Source of the DNA: CAYLLT01 sp964591605
GTDB taxonomy: Bacteria > Planctomycetota > Phycisphaerae > UBA1845 > PWPN01
Assembly: GCA_964591605.1 (NCBI GenBank)
Contig: CAZQEN010000455.1
Location: forward strand, 1 to 5,095
Direction of reading: 5' to 3'
DNA length: 5,095 nucleotides
Part shown: one piece after another, positions 1-5,095 of the stretch
Numbering within the stretch: position 1 is the first letter of the stretch
How the letters are laid out: each line of letters begins with the position of its first letter
Translations under genes and position numbers: made by a program
The notes under the pieces: model-generated
Told to the model about the DNA's origin: nothing
Databases searched by the model: none
Seen by the model: the letters and a program-made list of their open reading frames with translations, nothing else

Positions 1-637
1 GCAGCGCACCCGTATACGTCTCGAACATCAGATTGAACGGGCGCGGCTCAGTCAACCCTCCACCGCAATTCGGGCAGACGAAGAAAGTCTTCGGGCCTGG
101 GGTCGCCTCCTGCCCGGCAATACCCGCAATCTCTTCTTCCAGAAGCGGATTGCCCTTGATGCTTTCCGCCATGCCGGGCGCGGCTTTTCTGCCGCTATTG
201 CTCGCGGCCCACGTCGGGACGTTCAAGTCTTTGCCGGCCTGGGCGGCGAGCTGTTCGCGCAAAGCGGCTACCCACCTGCTCTCCCGCATCTCGTCGGCGA
301 CCTGATCCGACCGATACAGCTTCTTGCACTGCCGGCACGTCTGCATCATGTCGGCAAAGAGGTCGTAATGCCCCGAGCACTTCCACACCTGCGGATGCAT
401 GATGATGGAGGTTTCGAGGCCGACCATGTCGAACTCCTGGCCGTCGGGACCCAGGGGCGGGTGGTAGACCATCGCGTCCCACCAGGCGTTCATCACATTG
501 CGCTTGAGCTCGACGCCCAGCGGCCCGTAGTCCCAGAAGCCGTTGATGCCGCCGTAAATCTCGCTCGATTGAAAGATGAAGCCCCGCCGCTTGCACAGGG
601 CGACGATGCGGTCCATTTTGGAGGCCTCTCCGGCCAT
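1..637 (-). CDS. glyQS: Glycyl-tRNA synthetase (dimeric, eukaryote/archaeal-like class II type), N-terminal part, cut by the window edge
   Basis: The frame is open from an ATG at 637-635 to the left edge: 212 full codons without a stop. It would charge tRNA-Gly with glycine in the cytoplasm. The N-terminus is close to the family pattern: CKRRGFIFQSSEIYGG at residues 15-30, then FWDYGPLGVELKRN (34-47), the class II motif 1 region. MVGLETSIIMHP (71-82) and WKCSGHYDLFAD (85-96) follow. Two cysteine pairs, C101/C104 (CRQC) and C188/C191 (CPNC), look like the zinc ribbon of many family members, here separated by about 83 residues. LTEPRPFNLMF (195-205) is the strand that normally comes just before the RPETAQG motif 2 region, so the catalytic core lies beyond the window. 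GAGGA at 643-647, 5 nt before the ATG, supports this start. A second in-frame Met (residue 8, 616) also has a GA-rich stretch before it and remains possible. The gene starts 18 nt after the retropepsin-DUF5677 gene and is probably co-transcribed with it. Confidence 0.95.
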   Translation of the reverse strand, partial: MAGEASKMDRIVALCKRRGFIFQSSEIYGGINGFWDYGPLGVELKRNVMNAWWDAMVYHPPLGPDGQEFDMVGLETSIIMHPQVWKCSGHYDLFADMMQTCRQCKKLYRSDQVADEMRESRWVAALREQLAAQAGKDLNVPTWAASNSGRKAAPGMAESIKGNPLLEEEIAGIAGQEATPGPKTFFVCPNCGGGLTEPRPFNLMFETYTGAL

Positions 638-642
638 AATTG

Positions 643-647
643 TCCTC
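643..647 (-). promoter_or_regulatory. Ribosome binding site of glyQS
   Basis: GAGGA on the minus strand lies 5 nt before the ATG at 637. It fits in the 18-nt gap between the upstream stop codon (656-658) and glyQS. It favours the 637 start over the Met seven codons further in. Confidence 0.6.
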
Positions 648-655
648 GCTTTGGC

Positions 656-1777
656 CTATGCCGTCATACCTTTGGATAATTCGACCAGAAGTTGATAGTG
701 TTCGCCTGCCAGGACGATCTGTTTCGCATCCGCGATCCTTGTCAGCATCCGTGCCCAATACACGAGCGGATGCCAGATTGCACTGTGCCCCAGATCCAGA
801 AGCCCGGCCGTCCACGGATCCCCGTGTGCCCACGCGCTGTACAGGCTATAGAACGCATCGTACTCAACCGTTCGACCAACTTCGTTGGCCAGTTGCCGAA
901 GAGTGCCGGGGTACCAGTGCATTCGAAGCCGGGTTTGATCTTGTTTTATCCTGTACTGGCTTTCAATGCGCGCCACTTCTCTTCTGTTTCGTTCGTCTCC
1001 CTCTTCCCGCAAGGGGGAAGCTTGAAGCATGGCTCCCATTCCCGGCAATTTGAGCCACGCCTCCGTCGTGCGATGTCTGGTCACATGCTCATATTCAAGA
1101 TACAGGGAAGATCGAGCTTCCGGATCGAGCATGAGGAATTCAAACTGCACGCTCAGATCGAACAGTGAGCGAATGATGAGCGGAAGCTCGTACCCGCGAT
1201 GGAGTTTGAGCAGACCTGCGGCGGCAGTTACCAACTGGTCTGCACGATTGACGAACCTCTTGGCAGCCTCATCGACCCGACCGGGGAGCGGATAGTTCGA
1301 CCAGCTCTTCAGAATCCGGTCTTCAGCGTCCAGACACGCGCGCCAGATTCGTCGGTCGTCCGGGTCCAGCCAAGGAAGCGAGAGCCGCGTCTCTTCCAAG
1401 GATGGATCCAAGTCGATCTGGAAACGGTCAAGTACGTCGAGCCGCCCCAGAAGGTTGGGAACGTGCTCCTGATCAGCAATAGCCAGACGCATCGTGAATT
1501 CAGGCATCTCCCCGATTCTTGCGCTGAGCTCATGTACCAAGTACCGCCTCGGCGGTGCACTGACACCCGCCAGATCGATAGAGTCTCCCTTCTCCAGCTC
1601 AATCCCCAGGAGTTCGGCGGCAGAACAGGAAAGAACGCTGACGACCGCTCCGGAGTCAACCTGAACCGAGAACGTGCGCCAGCGGCCTGAAATCGACCTA
1701 AGGTGAAGCTCGGCAAAGGGTACCCATTGCTCGCCGAAGTGGCGCGTCGCACGGCGACGCCAGGCGAACACGCTCAT
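656..1777 (-). CDS. Retropepsin-like aspartic protease domain fused to a DUF5677-like helical domain
   Basis: A 373-residue protein with two parts and no signal peptide or membrane segment. Residues about 15-130 look like a bacterial retropepsin-like domain: beta-rich, with an active-site-type D41-S42-G43-A44 after the hydrophobic strand FSVQV, and N108-L-L-G-R-L-D-V-L then FQIDLDP (119-125), the usual end of these single-domain proteases (hydrophobic-hydrophobic-Gly, then strand). Such domains work as dimers, each giving one Asp. Residues about 145-370 are helical and resemble DUF5677: RSLFDLSVQFEFLML (203-217), a tyrosine-rich helix near 225-230, and Y310-S-L-Y-S-A-W-A-H318, like the conserved Tyr/Ser...His segment I recall for that family. 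Its function is unknown. The start overlaps the upstream stop by one base (TGATG), with GGAG at 1786-1789, 8 nt before it, so translation is probably coupled to the DUF5678 gene. G+C by hand is about 54% at 961-1200, lower than in aroC. Protease activity is inferred; substrates are unknown. The reading frame is secure, the second domain name less so. Confidence 0.85.
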   Translation of the reverse strand: MSVFAWRRRATRHFGEQWVPFAELHLRSISGRWRTFSVQVDSGAVVSVLSCSAAELLGIELEKGDSIDLAGVSAPPRRYLVHELSARIGEMPEFTMRLAIADQEHVPNLLGRLDVLDRFQIDLDPSLEETRLSLPWLDPDDRRIWRACLDAEDRILKSWSNYPLPGRVDEAAKRFVNRADQLVTAAAGLLKLHRGYELPLIIRSLFDLSVQFEFLMLDPEARSSLYLEYEHVTRHRTTEAWLKLPGMGAMLQASPLREEGDERNRREVARIESQYRIKQDQTRLRMHWYPGTLRQLANEVGRTVEYDAFYSLYSAWAHGDPWTAGLLDLGHSAIWHPLVYWARMLTRIADAKQIVLAGEHYQLLVELSKGMTA

Positions 1778-1977
1778 CAGATCCGCTCCGGCTCAGGGTC
1801 TACGGATTCGAGGATGTAATCCGCACCGGGATGCGCGGCTTCCGCCTGCTCAGCGGCCTGCGTCGCGGTGTCACCGACGCCGATCACCTGACCGTCCAAC
1901 ACGGCGATCCACTTGCCGGAATACTGCTCGTAGATCTCCTGGCTGTGCTCCGTCAGCCAGGCGAAGTCTTCACTCAT
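1777..1977 (-). CDS. Small DUF5678-like protein, translationally coupled to the retropepsin gene
   Basis: A 66-residue soluble acidic protein. The core EIYEQYSGKWIAVLDGQVIG (residues 14-33) followed by GDTATQAAEQAEAA (35-48) and YILESVDPEPE (54-64) fits the DUF5678 pattern as I remember it: a Tyr-x-Gly-Lys-Trp-Ile-Ala strand, a 'dG.vig.G' turn, a helix, then a strand. The biochemical role of the family is unknown. The frame is open to an earlier ATG at 2031, but the start at 1977 is preferred: it has AGGAG at 1985-1989 with a 7-nt spacer, and the first 18 residues of the longer form are basic and unlike the family. The TGA stop shares its A with the ATG of the next gene (TGATG), so the two products are probably made together. 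Genes of this type are, from memory, often found beside small aspartyl-protease genes; here it could be a partner or regulator of the protease, but that is inference. Confidence 0.8.
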   Translation of the reverse strand: MSEDFAWLTEHSQEIYEQYSGKWIAVLDGQVIGVGDTATQAAEQAEAAHPGADYILESVDPEPERI

Positions 1978-1984
1978 GGGCTTT

Positions 1985-1989
1985 CTCCT
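1985..1989 (-). promoter_or_regulatory. Strong Shine-Dalgarno site that sets the DUF5678 start
   Basis: AGGAG on the minus strand lies 7 nt before the ATG at 1977. This is the best ribosome binding site in the window. It decides between the 1977 start and the longer reading from 2031. Confidence 0.65.
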
Positions 1990-1996
1990 GCCTGCC

Positions 1997-2025
1997 ATTG
2001 TAGCGGGACAGACCGTGGGGCGCAA
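1997..2025 (-). promoter_or_regulatory. Candidate sigma70-type promoter before the DUF5678 gene
   Basis: On the minus strand, TTGCGC (2025-2020) is followed by a 17-nt spacer and TACAAT (2002-1997). The -10 element matches 5 of 6 consensus bases and the spacing is ideal, but the -35 matches only 3 of 6. Transcription would start about 12 nt before the 1977 ATG, leaving a short leader that just contains AGGAG. If real, it would let the DUF5678, retropepsin and glyQS genes be expressed without aroC. It sits in the 69-nt gap after the UPF0158 stop. Confidence 0.3.
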
Positions 2026-2046
2026 GCCCAATTGCCGGAGGGAACA

Positions 2047-2589
2047 TCACGCGATCGGCTCGATATCGAGCCCCTCAAGCCATTCCCGGGCCGCCCGGAG
2101 CTGCTGCTCGTGCTCGAAGGCGAACCACTGATCGAGGAGCGGAGGATGATCCGCGAGAACGTCCTTGAAGTACCGGAAGGCTCCACGTCCGGAGATCGCG
2201 CGGTAGAGCTTCTCCTTGAGTGGTGCGTCGCGCAGCGTCGCGATGTACTGTTCCATCAACTGGTAACCGTCGCGCGGGCTGAACTGCTCAATCTCCACGT
2301 AACGGTTCTCATCGTCGTTGAGAATGGTCTGGGCCAGCTCCCGCTCTTCGCGCTCCCACTGCGGGATTTCTTCCGGAGAGGCGTCCTCCTCTGACTCCGT
2401 CGAGTCCTCGAAGTCATCGTCCAGCTCGTCGTCCTCGTCGGAGCCGCCCTCCAGTTCCGACCACGTCTCGTCCGAGACCAGCAGCACCTTGCCCGTCTGC
2501 GTGTCGAGGAACCAGTGATTCATCTCCATATCGGAGAACTCCATCGCCTCGACAATCTCATCGAGATCGACCTTGAGTTTCCTGGACAT
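2047..2589 (-). CDS. UPF0158 family protein with an acidic central insert
   Basis: A 180-residue soluble protein of unknown function. The N-terminal KLKVDLDEIVEAMEF (4-18), FLDTQTGKVLLVSDE (27-41), and the C-terminal GYQLMEQYIATL (108-119), GRGAFRYFKDVL (134-145) and WFAFEH...WLEGLDIEP (155-178) together match the UPF0158 pattern: two blocks of conserved sequence ending in a 'GrGAFr.FKd' motif and a tryptophan helix. Between them, residues 46-74 are almost entirely Asp, Glu, Ser and Gly, so this part is probably disordered and strongly negative. The frame runs upstream to an ATG at 2616, but the start at 2589 is chosen because GAGGTG lies at 2595-2600 and the family normally begins with the K-L-K-V-D strand soon after Met. 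It follows aroC by 90 nt and precedes the DUF5678 gene by 69 nt, all on the same strand, so it may be read from the aroC transcript. There is no catalytic motif on which to base a function. Confidence 0.88.
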   Translation of the reverse strand: MSRKLKVDLDEIVEAMEFSDMEMNHWFLDTQTGKVLLVSDETWSELEGGSDEDDELDDDFEDSTESEEDASPEEIPQWEREERELAQTILNDDENRYVEIEQFSPRDGYQLMEQYIATLRDAPLKEKLYRAISGRGAFRYFKDVLADHPPLLDQWFAFEHEQQLRAAREWLEGLDIEPIA

Positions 2590-2594
2590 CTTGG

Positions 2595-2600
2595 CACCTC
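2595..2600 (-). promoter_or_regulatory. Ribosome binding site of the UPF0158 gene
   Basis: GAGGTG on the minus strand ends 5 nt before the ATG at 2589; its GAGG core is 7 nt away. It supports the 180-residue form. The alternative ATG at 2616 has only a GGGGA-like stretch before it. Confidence 0.5.
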
Positions 2601-2627
2601 GCCTCTCAAGCGACATGGCCGTCCCCG

Positions 2628-2656
2628 TTCGTCATCCGGCCGGCGTCATTCGTCAT
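2628..2656. repeat. Three short direct repeats CGTCAT between aroC and the UPF0158 gene
   Basis: CGTCAT occurs at 2630-2635, 2644-2649 and 2651-2656 on the plus strand (ATGACG on the minus strand). The starts are 14 and 7 nt apart, and the first and last copies share a longer TTCGTCAT. An 8-bp palindrome CCGGCCGG (2636-2643) fills the space between the first two. No T-run follows, so this is not an intrinsic terminator. It could be a small binding site or chance in GC-rich sequence. Confidence 0.3.
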
Positions 2657-2679
2657 GTGCCTCCGCCATCGACGGCAGC

Positions 2680-3852
2680 TCACGACGGCCGCGGTTCGAG
2701 CCCCAGATCCCTCGCCGCCGCCAGATAGAAATCATACGCCGCCCGCACTTCCGTCAGCGTATCCCCGCCGAACTTCTCCAGAAACGCCTTCGCCATCTCG
2801 AAGGCGACGACGTTCTCGGCAATGACGCTCGCGGCCGGCACCGCGCACACATCGCTGCGCTCGTAGTCGCTGCGCTCGGGGGCCTTGGTGATCAGGTTGA
2901 CGCTGTCGAGCCCTTTGAGCAGCGTCGAGATCGGCTTCTTGGCCGCCCGCACGATGATCGTCTGCCCGTTGGTCATCCCACCTTCGAGGCCGCCCGCGTT
3001 GTTCGTGCGGCGCGTGAAACCCAGCGACGGTGTGCCGCGCAGTGAGGGGTCGTAATCGATCTCGTCGTGCGCTTTCGAGCCGGGAATACCTGCCAGGCCA
3101 AAGCCCATGCCGATCTCGACGCCCTTGAACGCCTGGATCGACCCCACCGCCTGCATGATGCGCCCGTCGAGCTTGTCCTGATACCGCACACAGCTCCCCA
3201 GCCCGGGCGGCACGTTGAACACGCGCACCTCGACGATCCCGCCGAGCGTATCTTTGTCTTCCTTGGCCTGACGGATGGCGGCGATCATCGGCTCCACGGC
3301 CGCGGCGTCCGGCGTGTACACGTCGTTGGCATCCCGGGCCGCGACGAGCTCGTCCGCGCTGAGCGACAGGGGCACCTGGGCGGAAACGTGCCCGATCTGC
3401 GTCACGAAACCGACGCTGCGGATACCGAACTGGGCCAGCAGGCTCCTGGCGATCGCCCCCGCGGCCACCCGGGCCGCCGTCTCCCGGGCGCTCGCCCGTT
3501 CGAGCGTCTCGCGGCAGTCCACGGTGAGCCACTTCAGGCTCCCCGCCAGATCCGCATGGCCCGGACGCGGCCGGTTCACGTCGGGCGCCTGGTCGATCCG
3601 CCAGTCCTTGTTGGCGATCTGGATCGCCAGGGGCGAGCCAATCGTCCTGTTCCGCCGGACGCCCGAGAGGATGTTGATCGTGTCCTTCTCGATCTTCTGG
3701 CGCCCACCCCGCCCGTACCCGCCTTGACGGCGCAGCATCTCCGCATTCGCCGCATCGATATCCAGCGGGATCCCCGCCGGCAGGCCCTCAATCAGGGCGA
3801 TCAGCGCCTGCCCATGCGACTCCCCGGCCGTTCGGTATTCAAGGGTGCTCAT
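2680..3852 (-). CDS. aroC: Chorismate synthase
   Basis: A complete 390-residue enzyme, the usual length for the family. It catalyses the last step of the shikimate pathway, turning 5-enolpyruvylshikimate-3-phosphate into chorismate, the precursor of Phe, Tyr, Trp and folate. It uses reduced FMN as an unconsumed cofactor, in the cytoplasm as a tetramer. All family signatures are present: GESHG at residues 10-14, the arginine-rich phosphate-binding stretch RRQGGYGRGGR (41-51), RPRPGHAD (94-101), ERASARETAARVAAGA (118-133), DTLGGIVEVRV (201-211), RRTNNAGGLEGGMTNGQ (281-297) and RSDVCAVPAASVIAENVVA (332-350). The ERASARET form is like that of actinobacterial and Bacillus-type enzymes rather than the E. 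coli GGGRSSARET form. Only a weak GGGG lies before the ATG at 3852, and no better start is seen. A TAAAAT -10-like hexamer lies 9 nt upstream (3862-3867) without a clear -35. It is the first gene of the leftward run and is divergent from the membrane glycosyltransferase gene. Confidence 0.99.
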   Translation of the reverse strand: MSTLEYRTAGESHGQALIALIEGLPAGIPLDIDAANAEMLRRQGGYGRGGRQKIEKDTINILSGVRRNRTIGSPLAIQIANKDWRIDQAPDVNRPRPGHADLAGSLKWLTVDCRETLERASARETAARVAAGAIARSLLAQFGIRSVGFVTQIGHVSAQVPLSLSADELVAARDANDVYTPDAAAVEPMIAAIRQAKEDKDTLGGIVEVRVFNVPPGLGSCVRYQDKLDGRIMQAVGSIQAFKGVEIGMGFGLAGIPGSKAHDEIDYDPSLRGTPSLGFTRRTNNAGGLEGGMTNGQTIIVRAAKKPISTLLKGLDSVNLITKAPERSDYERSDVCAVPAASVIAENVVAFEMAKAFLEKFGGDTLTEVRAAYDFYLAAARDLGLEPRPS

Positions 3853-3984
3853 ATCGCCCCGATTTTAAGGACAATGCAGCCTCCCGGATAGCTTCCGCCC
3901 CATCCTGGCACAGCCCCCCGCGCCGCATCACCGACCTGCCGGTTTGCCAAACGCCGCCCCCCGATTTCCAATGGACCATGCGTC
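3853..3984. promoter_or_regulatory. Divergent intergenic region between aroC and the membrane glycosyltransferase gene
   Basis: These 132 nt should hold the start signals for both directions. For aroC the best candidate is TAAAAT on the minus strand (3867-3862), 5 of 6 matches to a -10, but no good -35 lies 16-18 nt behind it and the leader would be almost absent. For the plus strand I find no convincing -10/-35 pair and no clear Shine-Dalgarno before 3985. An 11-bp palindrome, GTTTGCCAAAC, lies at 3942-3952 and could be a repressor site or chance. Confidence 0.4.
3942..3952. repeat. Short palindrome GTTTG-C-CAAAC in the divergent intergenic region
   Basis: A perfect 5-bp inverted repeat around one base, 33 nt before the glycosyltransferase ATG. 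The symmetry stops at the next base on each side. No T-run follows. Its position between divergent genes would suit an operator, but it is short. Confidence 0.3.
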
Positions 3985-5095
3985 ATGGACACTCGGCCAT
4001 CCCATGCCTGGCACTGGCTCGTGCTCGCACTCGTGGTGCTGGCCGGGACGGCCCTGCGGATCTGGCTGGGCTGGTGGCTGGGCCACCTGGGCGATTTGCA
4101 GACCTTCCAGGTCTGGGCGTTGGACGCGGCCGAAATCCGCCCCGACGAGCCGGGCCATCAGGTTCAGTCAAACAACTACCCTCCGCTGTACCCGTCGGTG
4201 CATCGACTGCTCCGTTGGACCCACCGCAGACTCCACCTGCCGGGCGATTTCACCGAACCGGTCCAGCTCACCACCGATGTCTCGCTCGTGCGCCCGATCA
4301 TTCTCCTGCTCAAGACGCCGTCCATCCTGGCGGACGGGCTGTGTGCACTGCTCATCTTCGGGATCGGTCTGCGGCTCGGCAGGCCCGCCGACGGTCTGGC
4401 GTGCGCGACATTCTACGCGTTCAATCCCGCGATCCTGTACGACGGCGCGTATTACGGTCAGACCGACACGATCCTCTTCGCGTTCTCGCTGGCCACGGTG
4501 ACGGCCTGCATCGCCCGGCGGCCCTTCACGCTGGGACTGGTCGCGGTCGCCTCCATGCTGTTCAAGGTCCAGGCCTTCGTCACGCTGATCATCGTCATCG
4601 TGGCGGTCGCCGCACAGTGGCGGGCGGTCTGGAGGCCACACCGCGGGCGGCTTGCGGCCGGAGGAGCCTGTGCGCTTGGCCTGGTCGCAGTCCTCGCCGC
4701 GATCACCGGCGACCTGCCGCAATTCGTGTACGGCTACCTGGGTATCACCGCCGCCCATCCCCGCGTCACCAACAATGCCCTCAACGTCTGGTGGTTGGCC
4801 TTCAGACCCTGGGACCGTACTCCGTACCTTCCCGAGTTCCCGCCCGATACCGCCCAGATCCTGCCCGGCCTGACCGCACGCAGCGCGGGCTTGCTCCTGT
4901 TCGCCGTGGCGATGGCCTGCATCGTCTGGCGGCTCCACCGGGTGAAGTACTCCCCCTATGCGATGATGCTCGCCTCGGCCGCCGCCGGCTGGGCGTTCTT
5001 CAGCCTGCTCACCCAGATGCACGAGCGCTACTCAGTACCCGCCATCGGTTTCATGTGCGTGCTGTGTCTGTGGGAAAGGCGCTGGTACGTGTGGG
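3985..5095 (+). CDS. Multipass membrane glycosyltransferase, GT-C fold, Gpi18/COG5542-like, cut at the right edge
   Basis: The frame is open for 370 codons to the window end, with no stop. The protein is very hydrophobic, with likely membrane helices near residues 10-29, 105-130, 137-178, 180-210, 225-241, 299-317, 325-345 and 350-363. GT-C transferases move a sugar from a lipid-phosphate donor to an acceptor on the outer face of the membrane. Features that fit: H-L-G-D37 just after the first helix, where the family has its catalytic acid; NNYPPLYP (63-70) in the first external loop; KTPSILAD (110-117); FNPAILYDGAYYGQTD (146-161), like the 'P.lI..s..yGQ.D' segment of Gpi18-like proteins; FKVQ (193-196); and HERYSVPA (346-353), a late motif of the same group. 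The ATG at 3985 is the first in frame, but no clear Shine-Dalgarno lies before it and the frame stays open upstream, so the start is uncertain. The sugar and acceptor cannot be told. A related GT39/GT87-type membrane transferase is the main alternative. Confidence 0.85.
   Translation, partial: MDTRPSHAWHWLVLALVVLAGTALRIWLGWWLGHLGDLQTFQVWALDAAEIRPDEPGHQVQSNNYPPLYPSVHRLLRWTHRRLHLPGDFTEPVQLTTDVSLVRPIILLLKTPSILADGLCALLIFGIGLRLGRPADGLACATFYAFNPAILYDGAYYGQTDTILFAFSLATVTACIARRPFTLGLVAVASMLFKVQAFVTLIIVIVAVAAQWRAVWRPHRGRLAAGGACALGLVAVLAAITGDLPQFVYGYLGITAAHPRVTNNALNVWWLAFRPWDRTPYLPEFPPDTAQILPGLTARSAGLLLFAVAMACIVWRLHRVKYSPYAMMLASAAAGWAFFSLLTQMHERYSVPAIGFMCVLCLWERRWYVW

Noticed and set aside
195..833. 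212-codon minus-strand frame across the end of the retropepsin gene and the start of glyQS
   Set aside because: It crosses the boundary of two well-supported genes in a third phase. The glycyl-tRNA synthetase reading in the correct phase explains the bases to the left edge.
1199..1690. 163-codon plus-strand frame opposite the retropepsin gene
   Set aside because: No motif, and opposite a frame with an aspartic-protease pattern, a good ribosome site and a coupled start.
2011..2030. Hairpin GGGC-TTGC-GCCC after the UPF0158 gene as a terminator
   Set aside because: The stem is only 4 bp, symmetry stops beyond it, and no T-run follows on the minus strand.
1777..2031. Longer, 84-residue form of the DUF5678 protein
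   Set aside because: The extra 18 N-terminal residues have no family similarity and the strong AGGAG lies before the inner ATG at 1977.
656..2031. Toxin-antitoxin pair reading of the DUF5678 and retropepsin-DUF5677 genes
   Set aside because: A small gene before a larger one with overlap is the right shape, but neither protein shows a known toxin or DNA-binding antitoxin motif. The Tyr/Ser...His segment lacks the R-x4-6-H spacing of HEPN ribonucleases, R302 being too far from H318.
2732..3532. 266-codon minus-strand frame overlapping aroC in another phase
   Set aside because: Low-complexity Arg/Gly/Ala text that repeats aroC out of frame; no independent start signal.
3067..3891. 274-codon plus-strand frame opposite aroC
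   Set aside because: Arg, His and Pro rich with no recognisable motif; aroC on the other strand has every family signature over the same bases.
4168..5022. Long open frame of 284 codons on the minus strand opposite the glycosyltransferase gene
   Set aside because: The composition is Gly, Arg, Asp, Glu and Gln rich with no domain pattern, and it lies fully opposite a plus-strand frame with clear membrane helices and GT-C motifs. It is the usual antisense shadow in GC-rich DNA.

Overview
The window is a compact, GC-rich bacterial segment. It has a run of five genes on the minus strand and one divergent gene on the plus strand at the right end. Hand counts give about 74% G+C in the middle of aroC and about 54% in part of the protease-like gene. 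The gene families, the Thermus-like glycyl-tRNA synthetase and the small DUF5678/retropepsin-type genes would fit an environmental Planctomycetota-like or similar deep-branching bacterium. That placement is a low-confidence inference, because no rRNA or lineage marker is present.

Read in the direction of transcription (right to left), the minus-strand run is: aroC (chorismate synthase, complete, 3852-2680); a UPF0158 protein with a very acidic internal stretch (2589-2047); a 66-residue DUF5678-like protein (1977-1777); a 373-residue protein joining an N-terminal retropepsin-like domain to a C-terminal helical DUF5677-like domain (1777-656); and glyQS (637 to the left edge, N-terminal 212 residues only). 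The gaps are 90, 69, -1 and 18 nt. The last three genes are therefore tightly linked: DUF5678 and the protease gene share a TGATG stop/start, and glyQS begins 18 nt after the protease gene. A possible sigma70-type promoter (TTGCGC, 17 nt, TACAAT) lies just before the DUF5678 gene, so the lower part of the run may also be transcribed on its own.

On the plus strand, from 3985 past the right edge, is a multipass membrane protein with GT-C glycosyltransferase features (an early Gly-Asp, YGQTD, HERY). It resembles Gpi18-like/COG5542 mannosyltransferases. It is divergent from aroC across a 132-nt intergenic region.

Two housekeeping genes, one for the shikimate pathway and one for tRNA charging, thus flank three poorly characterised genes. 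The most interesting item is the DUF5678 plus retropepsin-DUF5677 pair: a presumed aspartic protease fused to an uncharacterised helical domain and translationally coupled to a tiny partner. Nothing in the sequence shows what it acts on. I see no tRNA, rRNA, CRISPR array, insertion sequence or convincing intrinsic terminator.
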